From Chitinophaga sp. CF418 (GTDB taxonomy: Bacteria > Bacteroidota > Bacteroidia > Chitinophagales > Chitinophagaceae): a DNA stretch of 64,000 nt. Shown here one piece after another: positions 7,210-16,133 of this stretch; positions within the stretch are counted from its first letter, which is position 1, and every line of letters starts with the position of its first letter. Position numbers and translations under genes: made by a program. Under the pieces are notes generated by a model. The model was given only the letters and a program-made list of their open reading frames with translations, ran no database searches and was not told the DNA's origin. The DNA lies in assembly GCF_900142925.1 (NCBI RefSeq), contig NZ_FRCN01000013.1:175880-239879 (forward strand). The letters run 5' to 3'.

Positions 7210-7785
7210 GTGAAGCATAATCAGAACATAGAACGGGATCGGGAATTACTGCTGGGATTAACCAGGAATGACGACAGGGCGCTGGCAACCATCTATACGG
7301 AGAATTATCCTTCCATATTAAGAATGGTTTTACAGTATAATGGGTCTGAGGATGATGCAAAAGATCTTTTCCAGGAAGCTATGATCATATTGTATGAGAA
7401 AGCGCAGAAAGGGGAATTTGATCTGTACAGCAAGCTGAAAACTTTTCTCTACGCGGTGTGCCGTCATCTATGGTTAAAGAAATTGCAGACCGGCAGCTGG
7501 CAACTGGCCCTTCCGGACGAACTGAAAGAAGTATTACCGGCAGAAGATGGCAATACAATGGCGGAACACGAGGAGAAAGACCAGCAGTTCAGAGTGATGG
7601 AAATGACGATGGGCAATATGGGAGAGCCTTGTAAAACGATCCTGGAGGACTATTATATCAGGAAACTGTCTATGCAGGACATTGCTGAGAAATTTGGTTA
7701 CACCAACTCAGAAAATGCCAAAAACCAGAAGTACAAGTGCCTGATGCGACTGAAGAAACTATTTTTTGAACAATATAAATCTTAG
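7210..7785 (+). CDS. RNA polymerase ECF-type sigma factor
   Basis: A 191-residue sigma-70-family protein. Region 2 is visible around residues 28-75 (YPSILRMVLQ, then DDAKDLFQEAMIILYEKA) and region 4 helix-turn-helix around 150-190 (LSMQDIAEKFGYTNSENAKNQKYKCLMRLKKLF). A GTG at 7210 is the only usable start: an in-frame TAA immediately precedes it and the next ATG is inside region 2. It is followed 49 bp later by the anti-sigma-like protease gene, which probably controls it. Target genes cannot be seen; the autoregulatory operon is a likely one. Confidence 0.87.
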   Translation: MKHNQNIERDRELLLGLTRNDDRALATIYTENYPSILRMVLQYNGSEDDAKDLFQEAMIILYEKAQKGEFDLYSKLKTFLYAVCRHLWLKKLQTGSWQLALPDELKEVLPAEDGNTMAEHEEKDQQFRVMEMTMGNMGEPCKTILEDYYIRKLSMQDIAEKFGYTNSENAKNQKYKCLMRLKKLFFEQYKS

Positions 7786-7834
7786 GACCTGACAGGTGTA
7801 AGACCTGACAGATCTGTAAAAGCGGTTACAGGCG

Positions 7835-8923
7835 ATGAACGACTTTACATTAATACGCGATATTGAACGCTACCTGGAGGGCGAAATGAACGAGCAGGAA
7901 AGAACTGCTTTCGAAGCGCTGCGCCAGTCCAATCCGGCGGTCAATGAGCAGGTGCTGATGCATCAGCAGCTCATTCAGCAGCTGGATCAATACGGACAGC
8001 GGGTAGCATTCCAGGAAAAGATGGATAAGATCCATGCTTCTATGGCTATTGATGAAGTCCTGGCTCCGTCGAAAACCGCGACTCCTAAAAAGGTTTTTAC
8101 CATCAGCAAAAGGCTGGTAACCAATATGGCAGCAGCAGCCTGTATAGCCCTGGTCACTTCCCTGTCTACTATAGCTTTCATGCAGAATGCTAACAGACAG
8201 AATACAAAGGCCCAGTATGAGGACGTAAGACGTGTGCTGAACAATATTCAGCGCTCCCAAAATGCCCTCATCAACGACATAAACAGTAAAAAGAAAGCAC
8301 CTGCCAACCCCGGCACTTATGGTGGTACCGGATTTGCCATCTCCAATAATGGCTATGTGGTAACCAACTACCATGTAATAGCAGGTGCAGATTCTATTTA
8401 TATCCAGAACACAAAAGGTGAGGCATTTAAAGCAGCCAGCGTATTTGAGGACATTTCCAGCGATCTGGCCATCCTCAAAATCACGGACAGTACCTTTAAG
8501 GGCCAGCCACTCCCCTACACCCTGAAGCCCCAACACGCGCTACGTGGTGAGGCAGTTTTCACCCTGGGTTATCCACGGGATGAGATTGTCTATGGCGAAG
8601 GTTATATCAGCGCACAGACCGGTTTTAATGGTGACAGCGCTGCCTACCAGGTGTCCATCCCGGTTAATCCCGGCAACAGCGGCGCCCCCCTTATGGATAG
8701 TAAAGGCGACGTGGTAGGTATCGTAACTGGCAAACAGACTACTTCCGATGGTATTGCTTTTGCAGTAAAATCAGCACACCTGAAACGCCTGCTGGAAGAA
8801 ATGCCTAAGGATAAACTACCTAAAAAGGAATGGAACCATAAGAACAGGCTGGGAGGATTAACACGTGTGGATCAGGTGAAGAAGCTGGAAGACTTCGTCT
8901 ATATGGTGAAAGTTTATAACTAA
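7835..8923 (+). CDS. Membrane protein: anti-sigma-like cytoplasmic part fused to HtrA-type serine protease
   Basis: A 362-residue protein with an unusual layout. Residues 1-90 are a cytoplasmic helical region resembling the N-terminus of Bacteroidetes anti-sigma factors (IERYLEGEMNEQERTAFEAL). One membrane segment follows (about 94-115). Residues 160-325 form a trypsin-like domain of the HtrA/DegS class with catalytic His180 (TNYHVIAG), Asp210 (SSDLAILK) and Ser282 (PGNSGAPL). No PDZ domain is present. Placed directly after an ECF sigma gene, it may sense envelope damage through its protease side and hold the sigma factor on the inner side. The anti-sigma role is inferred from position and N-terminal resemblance. 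Confidence 0.82.
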   Translation: MNDFTLIRDIERYLEGEMNEQERTAFEALRQSNPAVNEQVLMHQQLIQQLDQYGQRVAFQEKMDKIHASMAIDEVLAPSKTATPKKVFTISKRLVTNMAAAACIALVTSLSTIAFMQNANRQNTKAQYEDVRRVLNNIQRSQNALINDINSKKKAPANPGTYGGTGFAISNNGYVVTNYHVIAGADSIYIQNTKGEAFKAASVFEDISSDLAILKITDSTFKGQPLPYTLKPQHALRGEAVFTLGYPRDEIVYGEGYISAQTGFNGDSAAYQVSIPVNPGNSGAPLMDSKGDVVGIVTGKQTTSDGIAFAVKSAHLKRLLEEMPKDKLPKKEWNHKNRLGGLTRVDQVKKLEDFVYMVKVYN

Positions 8924-8950
8924 AAGATATTTTCTATTGGCCTCTGCATG

Positions 8951-8984
8951 CAACGCGGCCACCCTCTTTCCAGGGTGGCCGTTG
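8951..8984. terminator. Terminator between convergent genes
   Basis: Stem CGGCCACCCT / AGGGTGGCCG (8956-8965, 8972-8981) extended by CAAC/GTTG at the base, followed on the plus strand by a short T-rich tract. It sits between the protease gene and the convergent gene at 9006, so it may serve both. Confidence 0.75.
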
Positions 8985-9005
8985 CTTTTATAGCTATTTC
9001 TTGTC

Positions 9006-9725
9006 TTATTTCTTCTTCCATGCCCGGTATTTATCCGTTATCCAGTAAATCAGGTCTTCCTGCTGCATTACCCTGATGGTACTATAATCAGGATAATTCT
9101 CCCTCATGAACAACATCAGCGAATCCCCTTTCAGACTGGTCACCCTGCTGACGAACTGCGGTGTATACCGGGAATCTATATATCTTTCCTCTTCCGCTTT
9201 GGCGAAGATCTTCTTAAACTCTCTTTTTTGCTTCTCAGACCGGGAATACCTTGTAAAAGGACTGAACACAATACCTGCTCCAACAGGAGTGCTTCCCCCG
9301 GCCAGCGGCATATCCCTTTTATCCAGGATGTAACCGAACTGCTGCCTTCTCGCCAGGGAGTCGATCTGATAAGGCGTGTATTGCGTACCAATTTCCACAC
9401 TACGCAGCTGCTTGGCTTCTACCGTCAGGGAAATATTCCTGGTTTCCGTTCCGCTTGACTGAGTCACCACCACACTGTCGGACCTGTACCCCAGAAATGA
9501 AAATACGACCACATCTTTAGGACTGGCTGTTATCTTATAAAAACCTCCTTTGTCGGAATAGGTTCTGCGGCCTGTGCTTTTGTTAAGTATACTAGCATAG
9601 GGTAAAACCAGCTTGTTCTCCTTGTCCATGATGGTTCCTGTCAGCGTTACCTGCGCCTGGGCTTTCACTACCCCCAACAGGCTGCAACAACAAAGCACCA
9701 GTACTCCTGTGATGATTCTTTTCAT
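9006..9725 (-). CDS. Secreted protein with carboxypeptidase-regulatory-like domain
   Basis: A 239-residue protein with a signal peptide (MKRIITGVLVLCCCSLLGVVKAQA). Residues 27-105 form a carboxypeptidase D regulatory-like beta-sandwich (VTLTGTIMDKENKLVLPYASI, YSDKGGFYKI, FSFLGYRSDSVVV), the same fold found at the N-terminus of SusC transporters. The remainder (PLAGGSTPVGAGIVFSPFTRYS and onward) is a conserved Bacteroidetes C-terminal part with no function I can name. Probably envelope-located. It is a single gene between terminators. Confidence 0.8.
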   Translation of the reverse strand: MKRIITGVLVLCCCSLLGVVKAQAQVTLTGTIMDKENKLVLPYASILNKSTGRRTYSDKGGFYKITASPKDVVVFSFLGYRSDSVVVTQSSGTETRNISLTVEAKQLRSVEIGTQYTPYQIDSLARRQQFGYILDKRDMPLAGGSTPVGAGIVFSPFTRYSRSEKQKREFKKIFAKAEEERYIDSRYTPQFVSRVTSLKGDSLMLFMRENYPDYSTIRVMQQEDLIYWITDKYRAWKKK

Positions 9726-9772
9726 TATCTGATGGATTAATCTACAGGCAATATCCTAAAAAAATAACGAAA

Positions 9773-9798
9773 AAATCCTCCCGGTAATGGGAGGATTT
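9773..9798 (-). terminator. Terminator of the CsbD/small membrane protein operon
   Basis: Perfect AAATCCTCCC / GGGAGGATTT stem with a six-base loop; the minus strand continues into a T-rich tract. It follows the small membrane protein gene. Confidence 0.85.
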
Positions 9799-9821
9799 AC
9801 ATGATATTTAAATTTATAGAC

Positions 9822-9974
9822 TCACAGCCTTGATCCCCTTATGATCTGAAGGAGGATGGCTATAATTGCAAGTACGAGGAGAATATGGATCAATCCACCT
9901 GTAGAATATACAAAAAAGCCCAGTAACCAGCCGATAATGAGTATAACAGCGATGATATATAATAGACTTCCCAT
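9822..9974 (-). CDS. Small membrane protein (lmo0937-like family)
   Basis: A 50-codon frame from ATG at 9974 to TGA at 9822, too short for common gene callers. The peptide begins MGSLLYIIAVILIIGWLLGF and contains two hydrophobic segments split by YSTGG, the pattern of the lmo0937-type small membrane proteins that often sit with CsbD in Bacteroidetes. Its start lies 1 bp after the CsbD stop, so the two are translationally linked, and a terminator follows. A role in envelope or osmotic stress is likely from this association but is not shown by the sequence. Confidence 0.82.
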   Translation of the reverse strand: MGSLLYIIAVILIIGWLLGFFVYSTGGLIHILLVLAIIAILLQIIRGSRL

Positions 9975-9975
9975 G

Positions 9976-10161
9976 TTACGCAGATTTTATGAGTTTAATA
10001 ACTTCATCACGTGTTTTACCTAATTTCTGCTGGAGTTTGCCTATTAAACGGTCTTCCTGTCCTTCCTCATACAAAAGGTCATCATCTGTCAGGTTCGCAT
10101 ATTGCTGCTTGATCTTCCCCTTTACCTCGTTCCATTTACCCTTGATTTCTAAAGTATCCAT
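9976..10161 (-). CDS. CsbD family stress protein
   Basis: 61 residues from ATG at 10161, chosen over an upstream ATG at 10206 because MDTLEIKGKWNEVKGKIKQQY is the usual start of the family. CsbD-like proteins are small, charged and induced by general stress; their biochemical function is unknown. The body (LTDDDLLYEEGQEDRLIGKLQQKLGKTRDEV) matches the two-helix family pattern well. Cotranscribed with the small membrane protein gene. Confidence 0.88.
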   Translation of the reverse strand: MDTLEIKGKWNEVKGKIKQQYANLTDDDLLYEEGQEDRLIGKLQQKLGKTRDEVIKLIKSA

Positions 10162-10232
10162 AACATATTCTTTTTGGGTGAAACAATAATACTGGTAAAG
10201 TTCCAAAGACTATGCCAAGGGATGCCGGAATA

Positions 10233-11183
10233 TTACCAGCTGACCGCAGAAATGGCGGTTCTGAAGGCCTTACTTTCGCCCGCGGAAAGAGATACCAGTC
10301 CCATTCCGTTATTAAAAGCATTGGGCGCTCCGCTCAGATTCTCAATGGCAATACTGTTACGGTGCGACGGAGTATAGATCTGCAGAACAGGATAACTGCT
10401 GTCAGGATAGAATGTGATGGCAATATGCTTTTTGGGGTCTCTTAAGGTACATGTTGATGCATGCTGATTAAAGTTCAGCAGGAAAGAATTGTCCAGGGGA
10501 ATACCTTCCAGGGGAGAAGATTCCAGGAACCTGTCATAGGGCAATATCTTACCGGTAGGCACCAGCTGCGCATTAAATTCCACTATTTGTTCCGACGCAA
10601 ACTGCAGCTCCATATCGTCTATAGGCGTGCCTGTTGTAAAGTAGGGATGCCATCCGTCCATCACAGGTATGGATGCAACGGAACGGTTGCTGATAGTAGT
10701 GGTTATTTGCAGACGTGAGTCTGGTTCCAGGCTATACTGCACTTCACAATCATAAGGGAATGGATATCCCTCATCAGCGCCATTATACTGATAACGCAAT
10801 ATCACCCTTGCCGATTTTTCATCGGCATGTATATCTTCCACTGTAAATGCCACATCATAGAGTAATCCGTGAATATAACTCCCCGGCGCAATGGCTTTCT
10901 GTATCTTATATTGCTTTCCCTCCCACTCATAGGCGCCACCTGGTATACGGCAGGCAAAGGGGCTGAGTTTAGCGCTCTTGAAATACGTTGCCATGTTAGC
11001 CCGGTAATCCTCCAGGCTGGCATAGTTATCAATAATATTCAGCTGTGTTTCCTTATAAGGTATGCGGAAAGCATGCAGCATGGCGCTATGTGCAGGAATG
11101 ATCTCTACCTGCGCACCATTGTCATCGTCTTTCAGTGCAACGATATCGAAACCATCCTGGTGAAAGGTATATGTGGAAAACAT
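10233..11183 (-). CDS. Aldose 1-epimerase (mutarotase) family protein
   Basis: A 316-residue beta-sandwich enzyme of the galactose mutarotase superfamily. The general-acid His is in DGWHPYF (about residue 178) and the preceding region GLLYDVAF and YPFPYDCEVQY fits the family; a late Glu (IAIENLSG) is the probable base. ATG at 11183 is preferred to 11207 because the earlier one almost abuts a terminator. Position after xylA and xylB suggests it interconverts xylose anomers, though specificity cannot be read. A terminator separates it from xylA, so it may have its own promoter or depend on read-through. Confidence 0.85.
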   Translation of the reverse strand: MFSTYTFHQDGFDIVALKDDDNGAQVEIIPAHSAMLHAFRIPYKETQLNIIDNYASLEDYRANMATYFKSAKLSPFACRIPGGAYEWEGKQYKIQKAIAPGSYIHGLLYDVAFTVEDIHADEKSARVILRYQYNGADEGYPFPYDCEVQYSLEPDSRLQITTTISNRSVASIPVMDGWHPYFTTGTPIDDMELQFASEQIVEFNAQLVPTGKILPYDRFLESSPLEGIPLDNSFLLNFNQHASTCTLRDPKKHIAITFYPDSSYPVLQIYTPSHRNSIAIENLSGAPNAFNNGMGLVSLSAGESKAFRTAISAVSW

Positions 11184-11220
11184 GGTGGTCAGTTTATAGT
11201 CATACAAGGTACAAAAAAGA

Positions 11221-11248
11221 AAGCTGTCGCGCCTGCGGCGGACAGCTT
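11221..11248 (-). terminator. Terminator after xylA
   Basis: AAGCTGTC / GACAGCTT stem with a GC-rich inner part, followed on the minus strand by TCTTTTTTG. It separates xylA from the mutarotase gene. Confidence 0.75.
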
Positions 11249-11279
11249 CTTAATATTCCATTCAACAAATAAGTTGTGA

Positions 11280-12608
11280 TCAGATGTACTGGTTGATGAT
11301 ATTTTCCAGCCACTCCTGCTTACCGCTGATGAGCTTAGGCTCACCATTGCCAATAGCAAAATTGCGCAGGTCTTCCAGTGTCAGTTTACCATCTTCGAAT
11401 TCCTTACCCTTACCGCTGTCGAAAGAAGCGTAACGGTCCTTACGGAATTGCTTATACGGAGATTGTTCCAGCACTTTTTCTGCAATGACAGCAGCGCGGG
11501 CAAAGGAATCAATACCACCAATATGAGCATGGAAGATGTCTTCCAGATCGGTAGAGTTACGGCGTGTCTTCGCATCGAAGTTCACACCACCGCCGCTGAA
11601 GCCACCAGCTTCGAGGATCACCAGCATGAATTCAACCATGTCGTTCAGGTTCATCGGGAACTGGTCAGTATCCCATCCGTTCTGCGCATCACCACGGTTA
11701 GCGTCAATGCTACCCAGCATACCGGCATCAGCAGCTACCTGCAGTTCGTGCTGGAAGGTATGACCTGCCAGTGTAGCATGGTTCACTTCCAGGTTCAGTT
11801 TAAAGTCTTTATCCAGTCCGTAGTGACGCAGGAAACCTATTACAGTTGCCGCATCATAATCGTACTGGTGTTTGGTTGGCTCACAAGGTTTAGGCTCAAT
11901 GAAGAACGTACCTTTAAAGCCCTGTTTGCGTGCATAATCTTTAGCCACAGTCAGGAAGCGGGCCAGGTGTTCCTGTTCACGCTTCATGTTGGTATTCAGT
12001 AGGGTCATATAGCCCTCACGACCGCCCCAGAATACGTAGTTTTCACCACCCAGTGCAATTGTAGCATCCAGGGAATTCTTTACCTGTGTACCTGCATAAG
12101 CCAGTACAGCAAAGTCAGGATTGGTGGAAGCTCCGTTCATGTAACGCGGATTGCTGAATACATTGGCAGTACCCCACAGCAATTTCACACCGCTGGCTTT
12201 CTGCTTTTCTTTTGCATAATCCACAATCTTCTGCATACGGCTTTCGTATTCACTGATGGTAGCACCTTCATCTACCAGGTCCACATCGTGGAAGCAGTAG
12301 TAAGGCACGCCCAGTTTGGTGATGAATTCGAAAGCTGCATCCATTTTGTCTTTTGCGCTCTGTACTGCATCAGTAGCAGTTAACCAGGGAAAAGCCTTGG
12401 TGCCCGGACCGAACGGATCTCCGCCGGTACCGCAGAAGGTGTGCCAGTAGGACACTGCAAAACGGAACAGTTCTTTCATGGTCTTGCCACCGATCTTTCT
12501 GTTCTCATCATACCATTTGTAAGCAAATGGGTTAGTTGACTGAGGACCTTCGTAGGCGATCTTCCCTATGCCTTTGAAGTACTCCTGATTCCCTAAAGTG
12601 ATACTCAT
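11280..12608 (-). CDS. xylA: Xylose isomerase
   Basis: Isomerises D-xylose to D-xylulose. The 442-residue length is that of the class II enzymes. Active-site features visible: CFHDVDLVDEG with His107 and Asp110, VFWGGREGYMTLLN, FIEPKPCEPTKHQYD (metal Glu), LEVNHATLAGHTF, and the metal-binding GSIDANRGDAQNGWDTD. Located immediately after xylB (63-bp gap) in the symporter-kinase-isomerase operon. A terminator follows it. Confidence 0.97.
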   Translation of the reverse strand: MSITLGNQEYFKGIGKIAYEGPQSTNPFAYKWYDENRKIGGKTMKELFRFAVSYWHTFCGTGGDPFGPGTKAFPWLTATDAVQSAKDKMDAAFEFITKLGVPYYCFHDVDLVDEGATISEYESRMQKIVDYAKEKQKASGVKLLWGTANVFSNPRYMNGASTNPDFAVLAYAGTQVKNSLDATIALGGENYVFWGGREGYMTLLNTNMKREQEHLARFLTVAKDYARKQGFKGTFFIEPKPCEPTKHQYDYDAATVIGFLRHYGLDKDFKLNLEVNHATLAGHTFQHELQVAADAGMLGSIDANRGDAQNGWDTDQFPMNLNDMVEFMLVILEAGGFSGGGVNFDAKTRRNSTDLEDIFHAHIGGIDSFARAAVIAEKVLEQSPYKQFRKDRYASFDSGKGKEFEDGKLTLEDLRNFAIGNGEPKLISGKQEWLENIINQYI

Positions 12609-12671
12609 TTTCTTTCTTTTTTTGAATCCAAAACGTGTGTATATATTGTGTAACTGCTATGTGCGATGCAG

Positions 12672-14153
12672 TTACTTAATAACGTGCTGTAATCCTTCCA
12701 GCCACTGGCTGTAGATGCTGGCATATTGTTGCTGTAATGTGGCATCCGGCTCTATGGTGGCCAGACATTCCATACCACGGAAAGCTTCCCTTTCATTGTA
12801 CAGGCCTGCTCCTATACCGGCAGCCCTGGCAGCTCCCTGAGCGCCGTCTGTGTTATACAGTTCGATCACCACATTGGCTGTATTGGCAAATACTTCTCTG
12901 AAGAGAGGACTGAGGAACATATTGGCTTGCCCTGCCCTTACACGATGGATCTGCAGCCCCATGTCGTTCATGATGTCCATTCCGTATTTCAGGGCGAATA
13001 CGATCCCTTCCTGTGCCGCGCGCAACAGGTGCTCACGACCATGAATATTGAAGTTCAGTCCGTTGAATACAGCCCCTGTTTCCTTATTGGCAAGGATACG
13101 TTCCGCACCGTTACCAAAAGGATAGATATGCAGACCACGGGCGCCAGCAGGCGCCTGGGCGGCCAGTGTATTCATTTCACTATAGTCAAGCTTACCAGTT
13201 ATCTGTCTTAACCAGCTGTTGAGGATGCCTGTACCGTTAAGGCACATCAGCACCCCGTTACGGTGCGCATCTGGTCTGTCATTAACGTGTACGAAAGTGT
13301 TAACACGACTTTCCTGGTCGAAAGCAATATGATCGTGCACTGCATACACAACCCCGGAAGTACCAGCTGTAGTTGCAGCTTCTCCGGGTTTCAGTACGTT
13401 CAGTGAAAAAGCATTGTTTGGCTGATCGCCTGCACGGTAGGTTACAGGTGTACCTGCGGCAATGCCTAAGAGCGCAGCTGCCTGTTCAGTCACCTTACCC
13501 TGCAAACCGAAGGTAGGCACGATATCCGACAGCAGACTTTCATCAATGTTGTAATGCTTTAATAACACGGGAGATACCTGCCTGCCACTGAAGTCCCAGA
13601 AGATACCTTCCGAAAGACCAGAGATAGTCGTTGCCGCCTCACCAGTCAGACGCATAGCGATAAAATCGCCCGGCAGCATGATCTTGTGGATGCGTTTGTA
13701 GATTTCGGGTTCATACTGCTGTACCCAGCGTAGCTTGGAAGCGGTAAAGTTACCGGGAGAATTGAGCAGGTATTGCAACGACCAGTTCTGTCCCAATGCA
13801 TTAAAAGCTTCATTGCCTATTTCCACTGCCCGGCTGTCACACCAGATAATGGAAGGACGCAGTACCTGCTGGTCCTTATCCACACATACCAATCCATGCA
13901 TCTGGTAAGCAATACCAATACCGGCAACAGCATGCCCATCAAAGGGATGCTGTTGCTGTAATTTTTTTGTTGCGTTCTGAACCTCCTGCCACCACATTTC
14001 GGGATCCTGTTCCGCCCATCCTGCTACAGGCGCATGCATTGGCATTTCCTGTGCAGGACTGATAGCTGTAGCCAGGCATTTCCCCGTTTCTATATCCAGC
14101 AGTGCCGCTTTCACCGAGGAGGAACCGATATCATATCCTATCGTATATCTCAT
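12672..14153 (-). CDS. xylB: Xylulokinase
   Basis: FGGY-family kinase of 493 residues that phosphorylates D-xylulose to xylulose-5-phosphate. The N-terminal phosphate-binding loop is IGYDIGSSSVKAAL (4-17), the substrate region contains GIAYQMHGLVCVD, the catalytic Asp region is YRAGDQPNNAF, and the C-terminal adenosine-binding part ends DGAQGAARAAGIGAG. Between the symporter and xylA, it completes entry of xylose into the pentose phosphate pathway. Confidence 0.96.
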   Translation of the reverse strand: MRYTIGYDIGSSSVKAALLDIETGKCLATAISPAQEMPMHAPVAGWAEQDPEMWWQEVQNATKKLQQQHPFDGHAVAGIGIAYQMHGLVCVDKDQQVLRPSIIWCDSRAVEIGNEAFNALGQNWSLQYLLNSPGNFTASKLRWVQQYEPEIYKRIHKIMLPGDFIAMRLTGEAATTISGLSEGIFWDFSGRQVSPVLLKHYNIDESLLSDIVPTFGLQGKVTEQAAALLGIAAGTPVTYRAGDQPNNAFSLNVLKPGEAATTAGTSGVVYAVHDHIAFDQESRVNTFVHVNDRPDAHRNGVLMCLNGTGILNSWLRQITGKLDYSEMNTLAAQAPAGARGLHIYPFGNGAERILANKETGAVFNGLNFNIHGREHLLRAAQEGIVFALKYGMDIMNDMGLQIHRVRAGQANMFLSPLFREVFANTANVVIELYNTDGAQGAARAAGIGAGLYNEREAFRGMECLATIEPDATLQQQYASIYSQWLEGLQHVIK

Positions 14154-14197
14154 ATAACGATCTTCTGTTTCTTATGGTTAATTTGTTTCCGTTGTTT

Positions 14198-14272
14198 CCC
14201 TGGGGTATCACCCCGGGCTACAAACACATCGCTCCTAAAGAAGCACTATCCGCACTGTTACCAGAAAGGAGC
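14198..14272. repeat. Structured intergenic element with two hairpins (possible REP-like repeat)
   Basis: Between xylB and the symporter gene. The first stem is CCTGGGGT / ACCCCGGG (14199-14206, 14210-14217); the sequence GGGCTACAAACACATC follows; a second stem is GCTCCT / AGGAGC (14231-14236, 14267-14272). A short direct repeat (CTGTTACCAGAAA) is found in it and just beyond, next to the symporter stop. It looks like a dispersed intergenic repeat, but only one copy lies in this window. Confidence 0.45.
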
Positions 14273-14287
14273 GGTCTGTCTATGCTG

Positions 14288-16003
14288 TTACCAGAAAATG
14301 GTATACAGCGCAGTCAGGATTCCGCAAATGATCAATGCAATAACAGTGAATGCCAAAGATGGTTTGAACATTGAAGAATCTACTTCCAGTGCATGTGCTC
14401 CGGATCCGGAAGGCTTCAGTTCGCCGCGGGCAGTTGCCAGTGCTTTATTTGGAGCTGGAGCCAGCAGTGAAATAAGGATCATACCTATCACACATACTCC
14501 GAATACAATACCCATACGGTCGAGGAACGGAATTTCATACACACCATTTGCATTTGGCACAGCCATACCCATGTCGTACAGGAAAGAAAGATCCATCCAT
14601 AATGGCAGGAACTTCAGGAAGATGGACATTGCAAAACCACCGATCATTGCAAACAGTGCTGCATTGGCTGTAGTTCTCTTCCAGAAGAAGCCCAGTATGA
14701 ACATCGCGAAGATACCAGGCGATACGAAACCAGTGTATTCCTGAATGAACTGGAAACCACCTTTTTTATCGATACCCAGGAACGGAGAGATAATGATAGC
14801 CAGTATCATGGCAACTATTACCACAACGCGGCCAACATTTACCACCTTCTTTTCATCGGCGTTTCTATTGAAGATCTCTTTGTAGATATCCAGAGAGAAA
14901 ATAGTAGAGATACTGTTTGCTTTACCTGCCAGGGAAGCTACTACCGCAGCAGTCAGCGCGGCAAATGCCAGCCCTTTCATACCTGCAGGCAGGAGGTTCA
15001 TCAGCACAGGATAAGCGTTGTCAGGATTCAGTTCTCCTGCTTTTACCATTTCCTGCTGGAACAGGCCCTGTGAGTGCAGTACATAAGCTGCAATACCAGG
15101 CAATACCACGATCACAGGCATCAGCAGCTTCAGGAAACCTGCGAAGAGCAGACCACTGCGTGCAGTCTTGAGATCAGCACCCAGTGCACGCTGTGTAATA
15201 TATTGGTTACAACCCCAGTAGTTCAGGTTCACGATCCACATACCACCTACCAGTACTGTGAGGCCGGGTAGATCGAGATAATGCGGGTTGTCTTTCTTCA
15301 GGATCATATGGAAATGGTCGCTGGCATGTTGCGTCATCAGGGAGAAACCTTTCAGCACGCCAGTTTCACCAAAGTGCTCAGATACCAGGCTTAATGCCAG
15401 ATAAGTAGTTACCAGACCACCCAGTATCAGGAAGAACACCTGGATAACGTCTGTATAACCGATCACCTTCATACCACCCAGGGTAATAAAGATGGCGAAT
15501 AACGCAATAAGGCTCATACATACATAGAAGTTAATGCCTGATATTGTATTCACCGCCAGTGCACCCAGGTACAGGATGGAAGTCAGGTTCACTACCACGT
15601 ATAGCAGGAGCCAGAAAACAGCCATAATGGTGCTTACTGTTTTATTATACCGTGTCAGCAGGAACTGCGGCATGGTATATATCTTATTCTTCAGATAGAT
15701 GGGCAGGAAGAACACCGCCACAATAATGAGGGTCGCAGCCGCCATCCACTCATAAGTGGAGATAGCCAGACCAATATTGAACCCGGAGCCTGCCATCCCG
15801 ATAAACTGCTCCGCAGATATATTGGATGCGATCAGAGAGGCGCCGATAGCCCACCAGGTAAGGGAACCTTCCGCCAGGAAGAAATCTTTGGAATCAGTTG
15901 TCTGCCGTTTTTTCTTTTTGTAGATATAGAGACCGTAGCCGGCAACAATCACGAAATACACTAAGAAAACAACATAATCGAGGAATTGTAAGCTCTTTTG
16001 CAT
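14288..16003 (-). CDS. Sodium/solute symporter (SSS family), probable xylose transporter
   Basis: A 571-residue inner-membrane protein with about 14 hydrophobic segments. The family signatures include the N-terminal AEGSLTWWAIGASLIASNISAEQ segment, GGMKVIGYTDVIQ and ALTAAVVASLAGKANSISTIFSLDIYKEI. It resembles the sugar-transporting SGLT branch. As the first gene of the xylose cluster it most likely imports D-xylose with sodium. The 16056-16076 palindrome lies about 50 bp upstream of the start. The C-terminal end is a membrane segment reaching the stop. Confidence 0.9.
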   Translation of the reverse strand: MQKSLQFLDYVVFLVYFVIVAGYGLYIYKKKKRQTTDSKDFFLAEGSLTWWAIGASLIASNISAEQFIGMAGSGFNIGLAISTYEWMAAATLIIVAVFFLPIYLKNKIYTMPQFLLTRYNKTVSTIMAVFWLLLYVVVNLTSILYLGALAVNTISGINFYVCMSLIALFAIFITLGGMKVIGYTDVIQVFFLILGGLVTTYLALSLVSEHFGETGVLKGFSLMTQHASDHFHMILKKDNPHYLDLPGLTVLVGGMWIVNLNYWGCNQYITQRALGADLKTARSGLLFAGFLKLLMPVIVVLPGIAAYVLHSQGLFQQEMVKAGELNPDNAYPVLMNLLPAGMKGLAFAALTAAVVASLAGKANSISTIFSLDIYKEIFNRNADEKKVVNVGRVVVIVAMILAIIISPFLGIDKKGGFQFIQEYTGFVSPGIFAMFILGFFWKRTTANAALFAMIGGFAMSIFLKFLPLWMDLSFLYDMGMAVPNANGVYEIPFLDRMGIVFGVCVIGMILISLLAPAPNKALATARGELKPSGSGAHALEVDSSMFKPSLAFTVIALIICGILTALYTIFW

Positions 16004-16054
16004 AAAAAAAACGTGGTAATAAATAAATTAGGAATCAATATAGCAACATTTTAA

Positions 16055-16077
16055 TTAAACGTAAAATTTACGTTTAA
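16055..16077. promoter_or_regulatory. 23-bp palindrome, probable operator of the xylose operon
   Basis: TTAAACGTAAA, a central A, then TTTACGTTTAA: eleven-base arms with perfect dyad symmetry. It is 52 bp upstream of the symporter ATG and just upstream of a TATATTG element that could be the -7 box. No T-run follows on either strand that would make it a terminator. A repressor or activator site for a xylose regulator encoded elsewhere is the simplest reading. Confidence 0.6.
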
Positions 16078-16133
16078 AATTTTTCACTAAGAGTTGGACA
16101 TATTTTCTGTTTTTCTTTTTTGTTTTTCATTGT

